A stretch of 6,465 nucleotides of DNA from Rhodospirillaceae bacterium (GTDB taxonomy: Bacteria > Pseudomonadota > Alphaproteobacteria > Rhodospirillales > Magnetovibrionaceae), in contig JAOUJU010000100.1 in the NCBI GenBank assembly GCA_029883045.1, forward strand, positions 1-6,465. The letters are read 5' to 3'. Below the pieces are notes generated by a model. It was given only the letters and a program-made list of their open reading frames with translations. It was not told the DNA's origin and did no database searches. Positions 1 through 6,088 of the stretch are shown here, one piece after another; position 1 is the stretch's first letter; each line of letters begins with the position of its first letter. A program made the translations under genes and the position numbers.

Positions 1-897
1 AATGGTCACACTTTGGTTGGCGGCAGCATTTTTAAGTAATGCATCATCAAGCGGGGTAAAGCGCACCTCACGGGTGCGGGTCTGGGGGTTTTCTTCTGGC
101 ACCACGGCACGAACGGCACTGGTTCCTTTTATCAAATTACCAATGCGAAACGGAATTTCCGTTCCGGGCAAAAGTCCAGCAGTTCGGTCGGCCGGAACTG
201 AGGCTTCTATTTCCATATCAACATCGCTAATCATACTAACCACGGGCTGGCCCACGGCAAGGTAGCTTCCGCTTTCGGTGTGAACCTTGGTTATAACACC
301 CCTGTATGGCGCGCGAATGGTTGTATTGGAAAAATCAATTTCGGCAAGTTTCAAATTAGCCTCAGCACGGTTTAGTTGGGCATCGGCTTCAGCTGATGCG
401 CCTTGGGCTTTTGCTAATTCTTGACGGGCATCATCAAAACGCGCTGGGCTGAATGCGGCTGATGTTTTTAGGTCTTCTAGTCTTTTTAATTCCTGACGGC
501 GAAGCTCAACCTGTGCACGAGCAGTTTGGGTTCTTGCTTTTGCTGCATCGGCTTCGGCTGCAGCTAATGCACGCGACCATTTAATGCTATCGCTATGCAG
601 TTGGGCAATTTTGTCACCCTTGTTTATTCTGTCGCCAACCCGCGCAAAAATTTTTAAAACTGGACCTTTTACCACTACCGAAACCACGCCAGATTGCGCC
701 GCAACCAACCTGCCAATAACGGGCACACTTTGGCGTGCCGTTTCCATCTGTACATCATCAACGCTTACTGTTGCGCCACGTTCATTGTCGTTATTTTTTT
801 CTTGAGCAAACGCCTGATTTGCACCCACGGAAAAAAATACCGCCATAATTGCTATGAAGATATTTTTAAGCTGAGTTTGAAAAAACTTAGTTCGCAT
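1..897 (-). CDS. Periplasmic adaptor subunit of a tripartite efflux pump (HlyD/AcrA family), 3' end cut by window edge
   Basis: A membrane-fusion (adaptor) protein would bridge an inner-membrane RND or ABC pump to a TolC-like outer-membrane tunnel. Translating the minus strand from the ATG at 897 gives 299 codons with no stop. Residues 1-31 form a signal peptide (K4, K11, hydrophobic 13-24, cleavage after AFA31 before QE). There is no lipobox cysteine, so the protein is probably soluble periplasmic rather than lipid-anchored. Residues about 66-104 and 191-224 are the two halves of a biotinyl/lipoyl-like domain (IRAPYRGVITKV at 194-205). Residues about 105-190 are an Ala/Glu/Arg/Lys-rich helical hairpin. 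At its tip R139, L143 and S150 fit the RxxxLxxxxxxS spacing known for tunnel docking in AcrA and MacA. The beta-barrel starts near 225. AGAGG lies 7 bases before the ATG. The pump gene would be expected to the left, outside the window, so substrate and pump class cannot be told. The family call is firm. Confidence 0.9.
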   Translation of the reverse strand, partial: MRTKFFQTQLKNIFIAIMAVFFSVGANQAFAQEKNNDNERGATVSVDDVQMETARQSVPVIGRLVAAQSGVVSVVVKGPVLKIFARVGDRINKGDKIAQLHSDSIKWSRALAAAEADAAKARTQTARAQVELRRQELKRLEDLKTSAAFSPARFDDARQELAKAQGASAEADAQLNRAEANLKLAEIDFSNTTIRAPYRGVITKVHTESGSYLAVGQPVVSMISDVDMEIEASVPADRTAGLLPGTEIPFRIGNLIKGTSAVRAVVPEENPQTRTREVRFTPLDDALLKNAAANQSVTI

Positions 898-909
898 AGA
901 GGTACCTCT
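898..909. repeat. Perfect 12-bp palindrome overlapping the adaptor ribosome-binding site
   Basis: AGAGGTACCTCT is self-complementary and abuts the adaptor start codon. It contains the AGAGG that serves as the Shine-Dalgarno sequence. In RNA, AGAG could pair with CTCT around a GTAC loop and partly hide the ribosome site. In DNA it would suit a dimeric repressor just downstream of the predicted start of transcription. Both roles are inferences; the palindrome itself is seen directly. Confidence 0.4.
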
Positions 910-924
910 TTTTAAGCGTAAAGC

Positions 925-953
925 ATCTTAGGGCTGAATACATCTTATTTCAA
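925..953 (-). promoter_or_regulatory. Candidate sigma-70-type promoter for the efflux adaptor gene
   Basis: Read on the minus strand, TTGAAA (948-953) matches the -35 consensus at 5 of 6 positions. It is followed after exactly 17 bases by TAAGAT (925-930), which matches the -10 consensus at 4 of 6, including the key second and sixth positions. Initiation would fall near 918, leaving a leader of about 20 bases with the AGAGG ribosome site. This is a pattern match only, but spacing and placement are good. Confidence 0.5.
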
Positions 954-1022
954 TTGAGATAGTTATGATGCCCTCTTTCATATTTGGGTGATGAGGGTTA
1001 GAATTGTTAGCTGAAATAATGA

Positions 1023-1057
1023 TTTAAAAACTGGCGCATAACCTGTGCGCCTTTAAA
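1023..1057 (+). promoter_or_regulatory. Bulged inverted repeat in the deacetylase leader
   Basis: GGCGCA (1033-1038) and TGCGCC (1046-1051) are perfect complements around a 7-base loop. They are flanked by TTTAAA at 1023-1028 and 1052-1057, which pair with each other if the four bases AACT (1029-1032) bulge out, giving 12 pairs. An alternative pairing is CTGGC (1031-1035) with GCCAG (1058-1062). No run of T follows, so it is not a standard terminator. It sits 26 bases before the deacetylase start and could be an operator or an RNA leader structure. Its function is unknown. Confidence 0.4.
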
Positions 1058-1083
1058 GCCAGCAACCGCCGTAACAGATAGCC

Positions 1084-2013
1084 ATGAGCACACTTTTTTT
1101 TACACACCCATCGTCACTTGAACATGATACCGGGGCCGGACACCCGGAAAGCATTGCCCGTTTGCAGGCAATTTTGGCCGAGCTTGAAAATTCGCAATAT
1201 GATAAACTTGTCCGCCGCGAAGCACCGCGCGGTTCGGTGTGGGATATAAAACGTGTGCATGATGACGATTATATCCAATCGGTTTTTGCATCCATTCCAG
1301 ATACAGGCCACGCCAGACTTGACGGCGATACGGTTGTTTCAGCCCAAAGCGGTGAAGCAGCACTTTATGCGGTCGGCGCTGCGGTTGCGGCTGTTGATGC
1401 GGTTATTGCTGGCGAAGCAAATAATGCGTTTGTTGCTGTGCGCCCGCCCGGCCATCACGCGGAGCGCGATAAGGCAATGGGGTTTTGCTTGTTTAATAAT
1501 GCCGCCATCGCCGCCTACCACGCGCGTGAACTAGATGGAATTGAGCGCGTGGCAGTTATGGATTTTGATGTCCATCATGGCAACGGCACCCAAGGTGCGT
1601 TTTGGGATGACGAAAATATGCTTTATGCGTCCACCCACCAATCACCATGTTACCCAGGCACGGGTTCCGAGCGCGAACGCGGTGCATTTGGTAATATAAT
1701 CAATGCGCCAATCCCACCCGGCGGGAGCGGAGAAGATTTTCGCGATGCATTTGGCTTTATCCGCCCCGCATTAAAAGACTTTGCCCCCGATTTGTTAATT
1801 ATATCGGCAGGGTTTGATGCCCATGCCAATGACCCGTTGGCAGGCCTTAATCTGGTGGAATCTGATTTTGCATGGATTACCGAGCAGCTAATGGTGATTG
1901 CCGATATTTCGGCCCATGGGCGCGTTGTATCAATACTGGAAGGGGGTTACGACCTTGGCTCGTTGGCCGATTCTGTTGGGGTTCATGTAAAATGTCTAAT
2001 GGATATCGGCTGA
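1084..2013 (+). CDS. Zinc-dependent deacetylase of the histone deacetylase / AcuC superfamily
   Basis: Arginase-fold amidohydrolase of the class II-like histone deacetylase family. Bacterial members remove acetyl groups from lysines or from small amides such as acetylpolyamines; the substrate cannot be told here. The full set of active-site residues is visible in 309 residues: H124-H125 in RPPGHHAE, D160/D162/H164/H165 in MDFDVHHGNG, D245 in SAGFDAH, and Y289 in LEGGYD. By homology the zinc ligands are D162, H164 and D245, with H124/H125 as general acid-base and Y289 stabilising the transition state. There is no signal peptide, so it is cytoplasmic. The ATG is fixed by an in-frame TAA at 1072-1074 and by the family-typical start THPSSLEHDTGAGHPE at residues 7-22. 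No good Shine-Dalgarno precedes it. It is the first gene of the rightward block, 65 bases before xseB. The eukaryotic name does not imply histones. Confidence 0.93.
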   Translation: MSTLFFTHPSSLEHDTGAGHPESIARLQAILAELENSQYDKLVRREAPRGSVWDIKRVHDDDYIQSVFASIPDTGHARLDGDTVVSAQSGEAALYAVGAAVAAVDAVIAGEANNAFVAVRPPGHHAERDKAMGFCLFNNAAIAAYHARELDGIERVAVMDFDVHHGNGTQGAFWDDENMLYASTHQSPCYPGTGSERERGAFGNIINAPIPPGGSGEDFRDAFGFIRPALKDFAPDLLIISAGFDAHANDPLAGLNLVESDFAWITEQLMVIADISAHGRVVSILEGGYDLGSLADSVGVHVKCLMDIG

Positions 2014-2017
2014 TGCC

Positions 2018-2045
2018 TTGCTTTATGTACGCCAATAGACATAAT
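2018..2045 (+). promoter_or_regulatory. Possible internal promoter ahead of xseB-ispA
   Basis: In the 65-base gap after the deacetylase stop, CATAAT (2040-2045) matches the -10 consensus at 5 of 6 positions. TTGCTT (2018-2023), a 3-of-6 -35, lies 16 bases upstream. Initiation would fall near 2052, leaving about 27 bases before xseB. The -35 is poor, so this may only be chance in an A+T-rich gap. Confidence 0.25.
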
Positions 2046-2078
2046 TTATGCTGAAACTAAATTTAAGGAATCTAAGAA

Positions 2079-2354
2079 ATGGCTAAGGCCAGTAAACAAA
2101 GCGAGAAAAAGTCAGAAATACCAGCAAACATCAAAGCCCTTAGCTTTGAAGAAGCGTTGGCTGAACTAGAAGACATAGTACGAAACCTTGAAGATGGTTC
2201 TGGCGAGCTTGAAAGCGCAATCAAGGCGTTTGAACGCGGAACCCATCTGAAGCACCATTGCGAACAAAAACTTAAAGAAGCCGAAGCAAGAATTGAAAAA
2301 ATCATCCCAGGCGGCAAGGGCGATCCAAGAACTGAGCCGGCGGAGTTCGATTAA
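2079..2354 (+). CDS. xseB: Exodeoxyribonuclease VII small subunit
   Basis: Several copies of this small helical protein bind one XseA to form exonuclease VII, which degrades single-stranded DNA from either end during repair and recombination. At 91 residues it is slightly longer than the usual 75-85. The family core is clear: SFEEALAELEDIVRNLEDG (22-40), then ELESAIKAFERG (43-54), then a charged helix with LKEAEARIEKI (65-75). The Lys/Ser-rich first 19 residues and the Pro/Gly/acidic tail from 77 look disordered. AAGGA (2065-2069) lies 9 bases before the ATG. The partner xseA is not in this window. The gene is 2 bases from ispA and so very likely cotranscribed and translationally coupled with it. 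Confidence 0.95.
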   Translation: MAKASKQSEKKSEIPANIKALSFEEALAELEDIVRNLEDGSGELESAIKAFERGTHLKHHCEQKLKEAEARIEKIIPGGKGDPRTEPAEFD

Positions 2355-2356
2355 GG

Positions 2357-3274
2357 GTGCCTAAAAAAAACAAATCCAAATCAGATAACGCTGCCTTTGT
2401 TGCCCAGTTAAAAAAAACTGGCGACGGGGTTGATGTCATGTTGGATAAATTGTTGCCAAAACCAAATGGCCCCGAAGGCCGATTGATGGAGGCGGTGCGC
2501 TATTCAACCCTTGGCGGGGGAAAACGTATTCGCCCATTTTTGACCATACATTCGGCAGCGCTATTTGGGGTTGAAAAAGAAAGTGCCGTGCGCGTGGCGG
2601 CGGCAATTGAAATGATTCATTGTTATTCGCTTATTCACGATGATCTCCCAGCAATGGACGATGATGATTTGCGCCGTGGATGCAAGACCTGTCATGTAAA
2701 ATATGACGAAGCGACAGCAATATTGGCAGGCGACGCCCTGCAGGCGCTTGCCTTTGAAGTTTTGGCCGATGAAAAAACCCATCAAGACGCATCAATTAGA
2801 ATTGAACTGGTTGACGCCGTGGCCCGTGCGGCAGGGCCCAAAGGGATGGTCGGTGGGCAAATGCTTGATTTGGTAGCGCACGAACACAATTTTGATATGA
2901 GCGAAGTGGCCCGATTGCAACGAATGAAAACCGGCGCATTGATAGATGTTTCGTGTTTGGCAGGATGTATTTTGGGCAAAGCATCAGAGCACGCGCGCCA
3001 TATGTTACATGGGTTTGCCCACGATGTCGGATTGGCATTCCAAATAGTTGATGATTTACTTGATTTTGAAGGCAACGAAGAGGTTGTCGGTAAAAAGACC
3101 GGAAAAGACCAAACCCAAGGAAAAGCTAGTTTTGTTACCATGTTGGGCGCCGATGGCGCGCGTGAACAGGCCCGGGTTCTTTCGGTCCAAGCGGTGGAAC
3201 ACCTTGCAATATATGAAAAAAAAGCCGACCCCTTAAGGGATTTGGCCAATTTTGTGGTTGAACGGTTGTCCTGA
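2357..3274 (+). CDS. ispA: Farnesyl diphosphate synthase (short-chain polyprenyl synthase)
   Basis: Joins isopentenyl diphosphate to dimethylallyl and then geranyl diphosphate to give farnesyl diphosphate, the precursor of undecaprenyl carriers, quinone tails and hopanoids. The 305 residues contain GGGKRIRP (53-60), the first aspartate-rich motif D95-D96-LPAM-D101 within DDLPAMDDDDLRRG, KTGALI (191-196), and the second motif D232-D233-LL-D236. The four residues between the aspartates of the first motif mark the bacterial type. Y90-S91, five and four residues before it, match E. coli IspA and favour a C15 product over geranylgeranyl diphosphate. The start is GTG, 2 bases after the xseB stop, with GGAG (2342-2345) inside the end of xseB as a plausible ribosome site. 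The first nine residues are Lys-rich and outside the conserved domain. A related C20 synthase is not fully excluded. Confidence 0.93.
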   Translation: MPKKNKSKSDNAAFVAQLKKTGDGVDVMLDKLLPKPNGPEGRLMEAVRYSTLGGGKRIRPFLTIHSAALFGVEKESAVRVAAAIEMIHCYSLIHDDLPAMDDDDLRRGCKTCHVKYDEATAILAGDALQALAFEVLADEKTHQDASIRIELVDAVARAAGPKGMVGGQMLDLVAHEHNFDMSEVARLQRMKTGALIDVSCLAGCILGKASEHARHMLHGFAHDVGLAFQIVDDLLDFEGNEEVVGKKTGKDQTQGKASFVTMLGADGAREQARVLSVQAVEHLAIYEKKADPLRDLANFVVERLS

Positions 3275-3281
3275 GGCGCTT

Positions 3282-3299
3282 TGGGGTTTAAAAACCCCA
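3282..3299 (+). other. Stem-loop just after ispA
   Basis: TGGGGTT (3282-3288) pairs perfectly with AACCCCA (3293-3299) around a 4-base TAAA loop, beginning 8 bases after the ispA stop. The downstream bases are mixed, with no T tract on either strand. It is therefore more likely an RNA-processing or 3'-end-protecting hairpin than a standard intrinsic terminator. It would separate the xseB-ispA message from dxs in stability or level. Confidence 0.45.
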
Positions 3300-3318
3300 T
3301 AAGAATCAATAAGCTGAT

Positions 3319-3372
3319 ATGTCGTTAAAGAGTACAACAAAAAAATCTCAGACGGCGGTTAATCAACCTTGA
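3319..3372 (+). other. Possible 17-codon leader reading frame upstream of dxs
   Basis: A short ATG frame in the ispA-dxs gap reads MSLKSTTKKSQTAVNQP and stops with TGA 19 bases before the dxs start. It lies in a different frame from dxs. No clear Shine-Dalgarno precedes it, and a frame this short can arise by chance. It is listed because it fills the middle of an unusually long gap inside this gene block. Confidence 0.15.
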
Positions 3373-3391
3373 GTGTGCAGAGGCGAAAACA

Positions 3392-5320
3392 ATGGAACTG
3401 GCGGAAGGCACCCCGATACTGGATTCAATTTCCAGCACTGCCGATATTCGTTCCATGGACACGGATAAAATTAAATCCCTTGCGACCGAGTTGCGCAATG
3501 AAACCGTTCGCACCGTTTCCATCACTGGCGGACATCTTGGGGCATCGCTCGGTGTTGTTGAATTAACAGTTGCTTTGCACCATGTATTTAACACCCCTGA
3601 CGACAGGTTAATTTGGGATGTTGGCCATCAGTGCTATCCCCACAAAATACTAACGGGCAGACGTGAAAAAATGCTCACCTTACGACAAGGCGGCGGCATT
3701 TCCGGTTTTACCAATAGGGCGGAAAGCGAATTCGATCCGTTCGGTGCGGGGCACAGTTCTACCTCAATTTCCGCTGGGCTTGGTATGGCGGTCGCGCGTG
3801 ACCTTGATGGCCGGGCGAATAATGTTATTGCCGTTATCGGTGATGGCGCCATGAGCGCTGGCATGGTTTACGAAGCGATGAACCACGCTGGTTCGCAGGA
3901 TTCCCGTCTTATTATCATCCTTAATGATAATGATATGTCCATTGCCCCACCGGTTGGTGCTATGAGCGCGTATCTTTCTAGGCTTATTTCATCAAAACCT
4001 TATCGCCATGCACGTGATTTTGCTAAACAGCTTTCGCAAAAACTGCCACGCCGCCTGGAAGAGGCAGCGCGTCGCGCCGAAGAATATGCCCGCGGTCTTG
4101 TAACCGGCGGTACCTTATTTGAAGAAATGGGCATTTATTATGTTGGCCCCATTGATGGGCACAACCTTGATCACCTGTTGCCTGTTTTAAAAAACATCCG
4201 TGATGATGAAGGAATGGGCCCGGTGTTGGTGCACGTTGTTACCCAAAAAGGACACGGTTATGCCCCAGCCGAACAATCACCAGACAAATTTCACGGCGTT
4301 AGTCGTTTTGACGTTGTTACTGGGGCGCAAGTTAAAGCAAAATCAAATGCCCCAAGCTATACCTCGGTTTTTTCCGATGAAATGGTCAGGCTCGGCGACG
4401 TTGATAAAAAAATTGTTGCGGTAACTGCAGCCATGCCGTCTGGAACCGGACTTGATGATTTTGCTGAAAAATATCCTGAACGCTTTTTTGATGTCGGCAT
4501 TGCCGAACAGCACGCTGTCACCTTTGCCGCAGGGCTTGCAGCCGAAGGGGTAAAACCATTTTGTGCAATATATTCAACTTTTTTACAGCGCGCTTATGAT
4601 CAGCTAATTCACGATGTTGCGATTCAAAAATTGCCCGTTAGATTTGCCCTTGATCGTGGTGGTTTAGTTGGTGCCGATGGGGCAACCCATCATGGGTGCT
4701 ATGATTTGGCTTACCTTGGTTGCGTTCCGGGCATTGTGGTTATGGCACCAGCAGACGAGTCTGAGCTTAAGCACATGACTGCTACTGCTGCAGCATTTGA
4801 TGAAGGGCCAATTGCATTTAGGTATCCGCGCGGCGAAGGAATTGGGGTCGAGCTTCCAGCCAAAGGAACACCATTGGAAATTGGCCGTGGTCGTATAATG
4901 GCCGAAGGTACAACCATTGGCATAATTTCCATCGGAACGCGGTTGGCGGCAGCACTAGAAGCAGGCGAAAAGTTGGCGGTTCAGGGTTTTTCCACAACTG
5001 TTGCCGACGCGCGCTTTTTAAAACCGCTTGATGAAAACTTGGTAAGGCGCATGGCCGCTGAGCACGAAGTTTTGATAACCATCGAAGAGGGCTCCCACGG
5101 TGGGTTTGGCGCAAACGTGATTGAATTTTTAACCAATCACGGCCTTATGGACCGTGGCTTAAAGGTTCGCACCATGGCAATTCCAGATATTTTTATTGAT
5201 CAAGACAGCCAAGCAAACCAACTTATTCAAGCTGGCCTAAATTCTGAGAATATAGTCGAGGTTGCATTAGCAGCGCTTGGTAAAAATGCCAAAAATATAT
5301 CCGCTAAAAACAGTGCTTAA
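3392..5320 (+). CDS. dxs: 1-deoxy-D-xylulose-5-phosphate synthase
   Basis: Thiamine-diphosphate enzyme that condenses pyruvate with glyceraldehyde 3-phosphate, releasing CO2. This is the first and usually flux-controlling step of the non-mevalonate isoprenoid pathway; the product also feeds thiamine and pyridoxal phosphate synthesis. The length of 642 residues is normal. Visible landmarks, with E. coli-like positions, are H48 in GGHL, GHQCYPHK (78-85), H121 in HSSTSISAG, the cofactor motif G150-D151-G152 through N178-D179-N180 (D151 and N180 bind magnesium), PIDGH (253-257), H301, catalytic E372 in IAEQHAV, Y394, R400, D429 and R480. The C-terminal transketolase domain ends with EEGSHGGFG (565-573). 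C81 stands where Ala, Ser or Thr is usual. AGAGG (3379-3383) lies 8 bases before the ATG, and no other ATG, GTG or TTG occurs in frame back to a TAA at 3326. Cytoplasmic. Confidence 0.97.
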   Translation: MELAEGTPILDSISSTADIRSMDTDKIKSLATELRNETVRTVSITGGHLGASLGVVELTVALHHVFNTPDDRLIWDVGHQCYPHKILTGRREKMLTLRQGGGISGFTNRAESEFDPFGAGHSSTSISAGLGMAVARDLDGRANNVIAVIGDGAMSAGMVYEAMNHAGSQDSRLIIILNDNDMSIAPPVGAMSAYLSRLISSKPYRHARDFAKQLSQKLPRRLEEAARRAEEYARGLVTGGTLFEEMGIYYVGPIDGHNLDHLLPVLKNIRDDEGMGPVLVHVVTQKGHGYAPAEQSPDKFHGVSRFDVVTGAQVKAKSNAPSYTSVFSDEMVRLGDVDKKIVAVTAAMPSGTGLDDFAEKYPERFFDVGIAEQHAVTFAAGLAAEGVKPFCAIYSTFLQRAYDQLIHDVAIQKLPVRFALDRGGLVGADGATHHGCYDLAYLGCVPGIVVMAPADESELKHMTATAAAFDEGPIAFRYPRGEGIGVELPAKGTPLEIGRGRIMAEGTTIGIISIGTRLAAALEAGEKLAVQGFSTTVADARFLKPLDENLVRRMAAEHEVLITIEEGSHGGFGANVIEFLTNHGLMDRGLKVRTMAIPDIFIDQDSQANQLIQAGLNSENIVEVALAALGKNAKNISAKNSA

Positions 5321-5328
5321 AGGCTAAA

Positions 5329-6075
5329 TTGTCCAAACTTGAAAAAATTCGTGTTGATCAGTTGTTGGTTGATCGCGGCTTGGTCGAAAGCAAAGCCAAA
5401 GCCCAAGCATTAATAATGGCCGGCAAGGTATACAGTGATACTTTGCGAATGGATAAGCCAGGGCACAAAGTTTCGGTTGAAATACCGCTAGCGGTTAAAG
5501 GTCAAGACCACCCGTGGGTATCGCGCGGCGGGGTAAAACTGGCCCATGGGCTTGAACATTTTTCCATCAATCCCGAAGCAATGGTTTGCCTTGATGTTGG
5601 TGCATCAACGGGCGGTTTTACCGATGTGTTGTTGCAAAATGGTGCGGCCAAGGTCTATGCGGTTGATGTTGGCCATGGACAATTGGCATGGAAATTACGC
5701 GAAGATGAACGCGTTGTTGTTTTGGAAAAAACCAATGCCCGCCATATAACACCCGAGCAAATACCCGAACCGATTGATATGATTGTCTGTGATGCATCAT
5801 TTATCGGGTTGCAAACAGTGTTGCCTGCCAGTCTTGGGTTGGCTGCAAATGGCGCATATCTGATAGCGCTTATTAAACCACAGTTTGAGGTAGGAAAAGA
5901 TCAGGTTGGAAAGGGTGGCGTAGTGCGCGAACCTGAACTGCACCAAGAAGTGTGTGATAAAATACAAAATTGGATTTCAGGTTTAGACGGTTGGGATGTA
6001 TTGGGTATTCACCCAAGCCCGATAAAAGGGCCAGAAGGTAATGTCGAATTTCTAATCGCCGCTCGCAAACAGTAA
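5329..6075 (+). CDS. tlyA: TlyA-family rRNA 2'-O-methyltransferase (S4 domain plus FtsJ-like domain)
   Basis: Family members use S-adenosylmethionine to methylate ribose 2'-OH groups of cytidines in 23S rRNA and, in one subtype, 16S rRNA; older databases call them hemolysins. The 248 residues begin with an S4 RNA-binding domain (about 6-65; VDQLLVDRGLVESKAKAQAL), then SRGGVKL (65-71), SAM loop DVGASTGGF (89-97), CDASFIGL (154-161), LIKPQFEVGK (181-190) and NVEFLI (238-243). The presumed tetrad is K70, D155, K183 and E240. The chain ends soon after the last motif, which resembles the shorter subtype acting on 23S only; this is inference. The start is TTG: AAAGG (5319-5323), overlapping the dxs stop, lies 5 bases upstream, and the S4 domain needs this start. 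The 8-base spacing indicates translational coupling to dxs. A cytolytic role is doubtful. Confidence 0.93.
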   Translation: MSKLEKIRVDQLLVDRGLVESKAKAQALIMAGKVYSDTLRMDKPGHKVSVEIPLAVKGQDHPWVSRGGVKLAHGLEHFSINPEAMVCLDVGASTGGFTDVLLQNGAAKVYAVDVGHGQLAWKLREDERVVVLEKTNARHITPEQIPEPIDMIVCDASFIGLQTVLPASLGLAANGAYLIALIKPQFEVGKDQVGKGGVVREPELHQEVCDKIQNWISGLDGWDVLGIHPSPIKGPEGNVEFLIAARKQ

Positions 6076-6088
6076 TTAGAAAAACGGT
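6076..6088. other. 13-base convergent gap without a visible terminator
   Basis: tlyA and the rhodanese gene point at each other across 13 bases. No hairpin with a T tract is visible here or in the adjoining ends of the two genes. Transcription from either side probably ends inside the opposing gene or by Rho. Confidence 0.5.

Larger units (their letters stand above)
898..1083. other. Divergent intergenic region between efflux adaptor and deacetylase genes
   Basis: This spacer separates two genes that diverge. It holds the leftward promoter at 925-953, the palindrome at 898-909 and a bulged inverted repeat at 1023-1057. A weak inverted repeat, CCCTC (971-975) with GAGGG (993-997), and a tandem GTTAG at 997-1001 and 1006-1010 lie between them. 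For the rightward operon, -10-like hexamers TATGAT (964-969) and AATAAT (1015-1020) are present, but neither has a good -35 at correct spacing. I therefore do not call a rightward promoter here, though one must lie here or act across it. Confidence 0.5.

Noticed and set aside
2..915. Plus-strand frames of 73-87 codons across the left end
   Set aside because: They lie opposite the continuous 299-codon adaptor frame, which has a signal peptide, family motifs, ribosome site and promoter; the plus frames have none.
1084..2013. True histone deacetylase acting on chromatin
   Set aside because: The superfamily is widespread in bacteria lacking histones; conserved catalytic residues show a deacetylase, not its substrate.
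2072..2317. 81-codon frame antisense to xseB
   Set aside because: Complement of the XseB frame; its hydrophobic, Ser-rich look is what complementing a Glu/Lys-rich helical gene produces.
2357..3274. Geranylgeranyl diphosphate synthase (CrtE)
   Set aside because: Y90-S91 before the first aspartate-rich motif match E. coli IspA, whereas CrtE-type enzymes carry small residues there; no carotenoid gene is nearby.
3282..3299. Rho-independent terminator after ispA
   Set aside because: The stem is good but no T run follows on either strand, so it is kept only as a stem-loop of unknown role.
2782..3309. Long open frame (175 codons) antisense to ispA
   Set aside because: It mirrors the ispA coding frame, is Ser/Pro/Thr/Ala-rich low-complexity text with no recognisable motif, and lies opposite a firmly identified gene.
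3275..3391. TPP riboswitch ahead of dxs
   Set aside because: No recognisable thi-box core (CUGAGA and the paired helices) is present; the gap is mostly A-rich and unstructured after the single hairpin.
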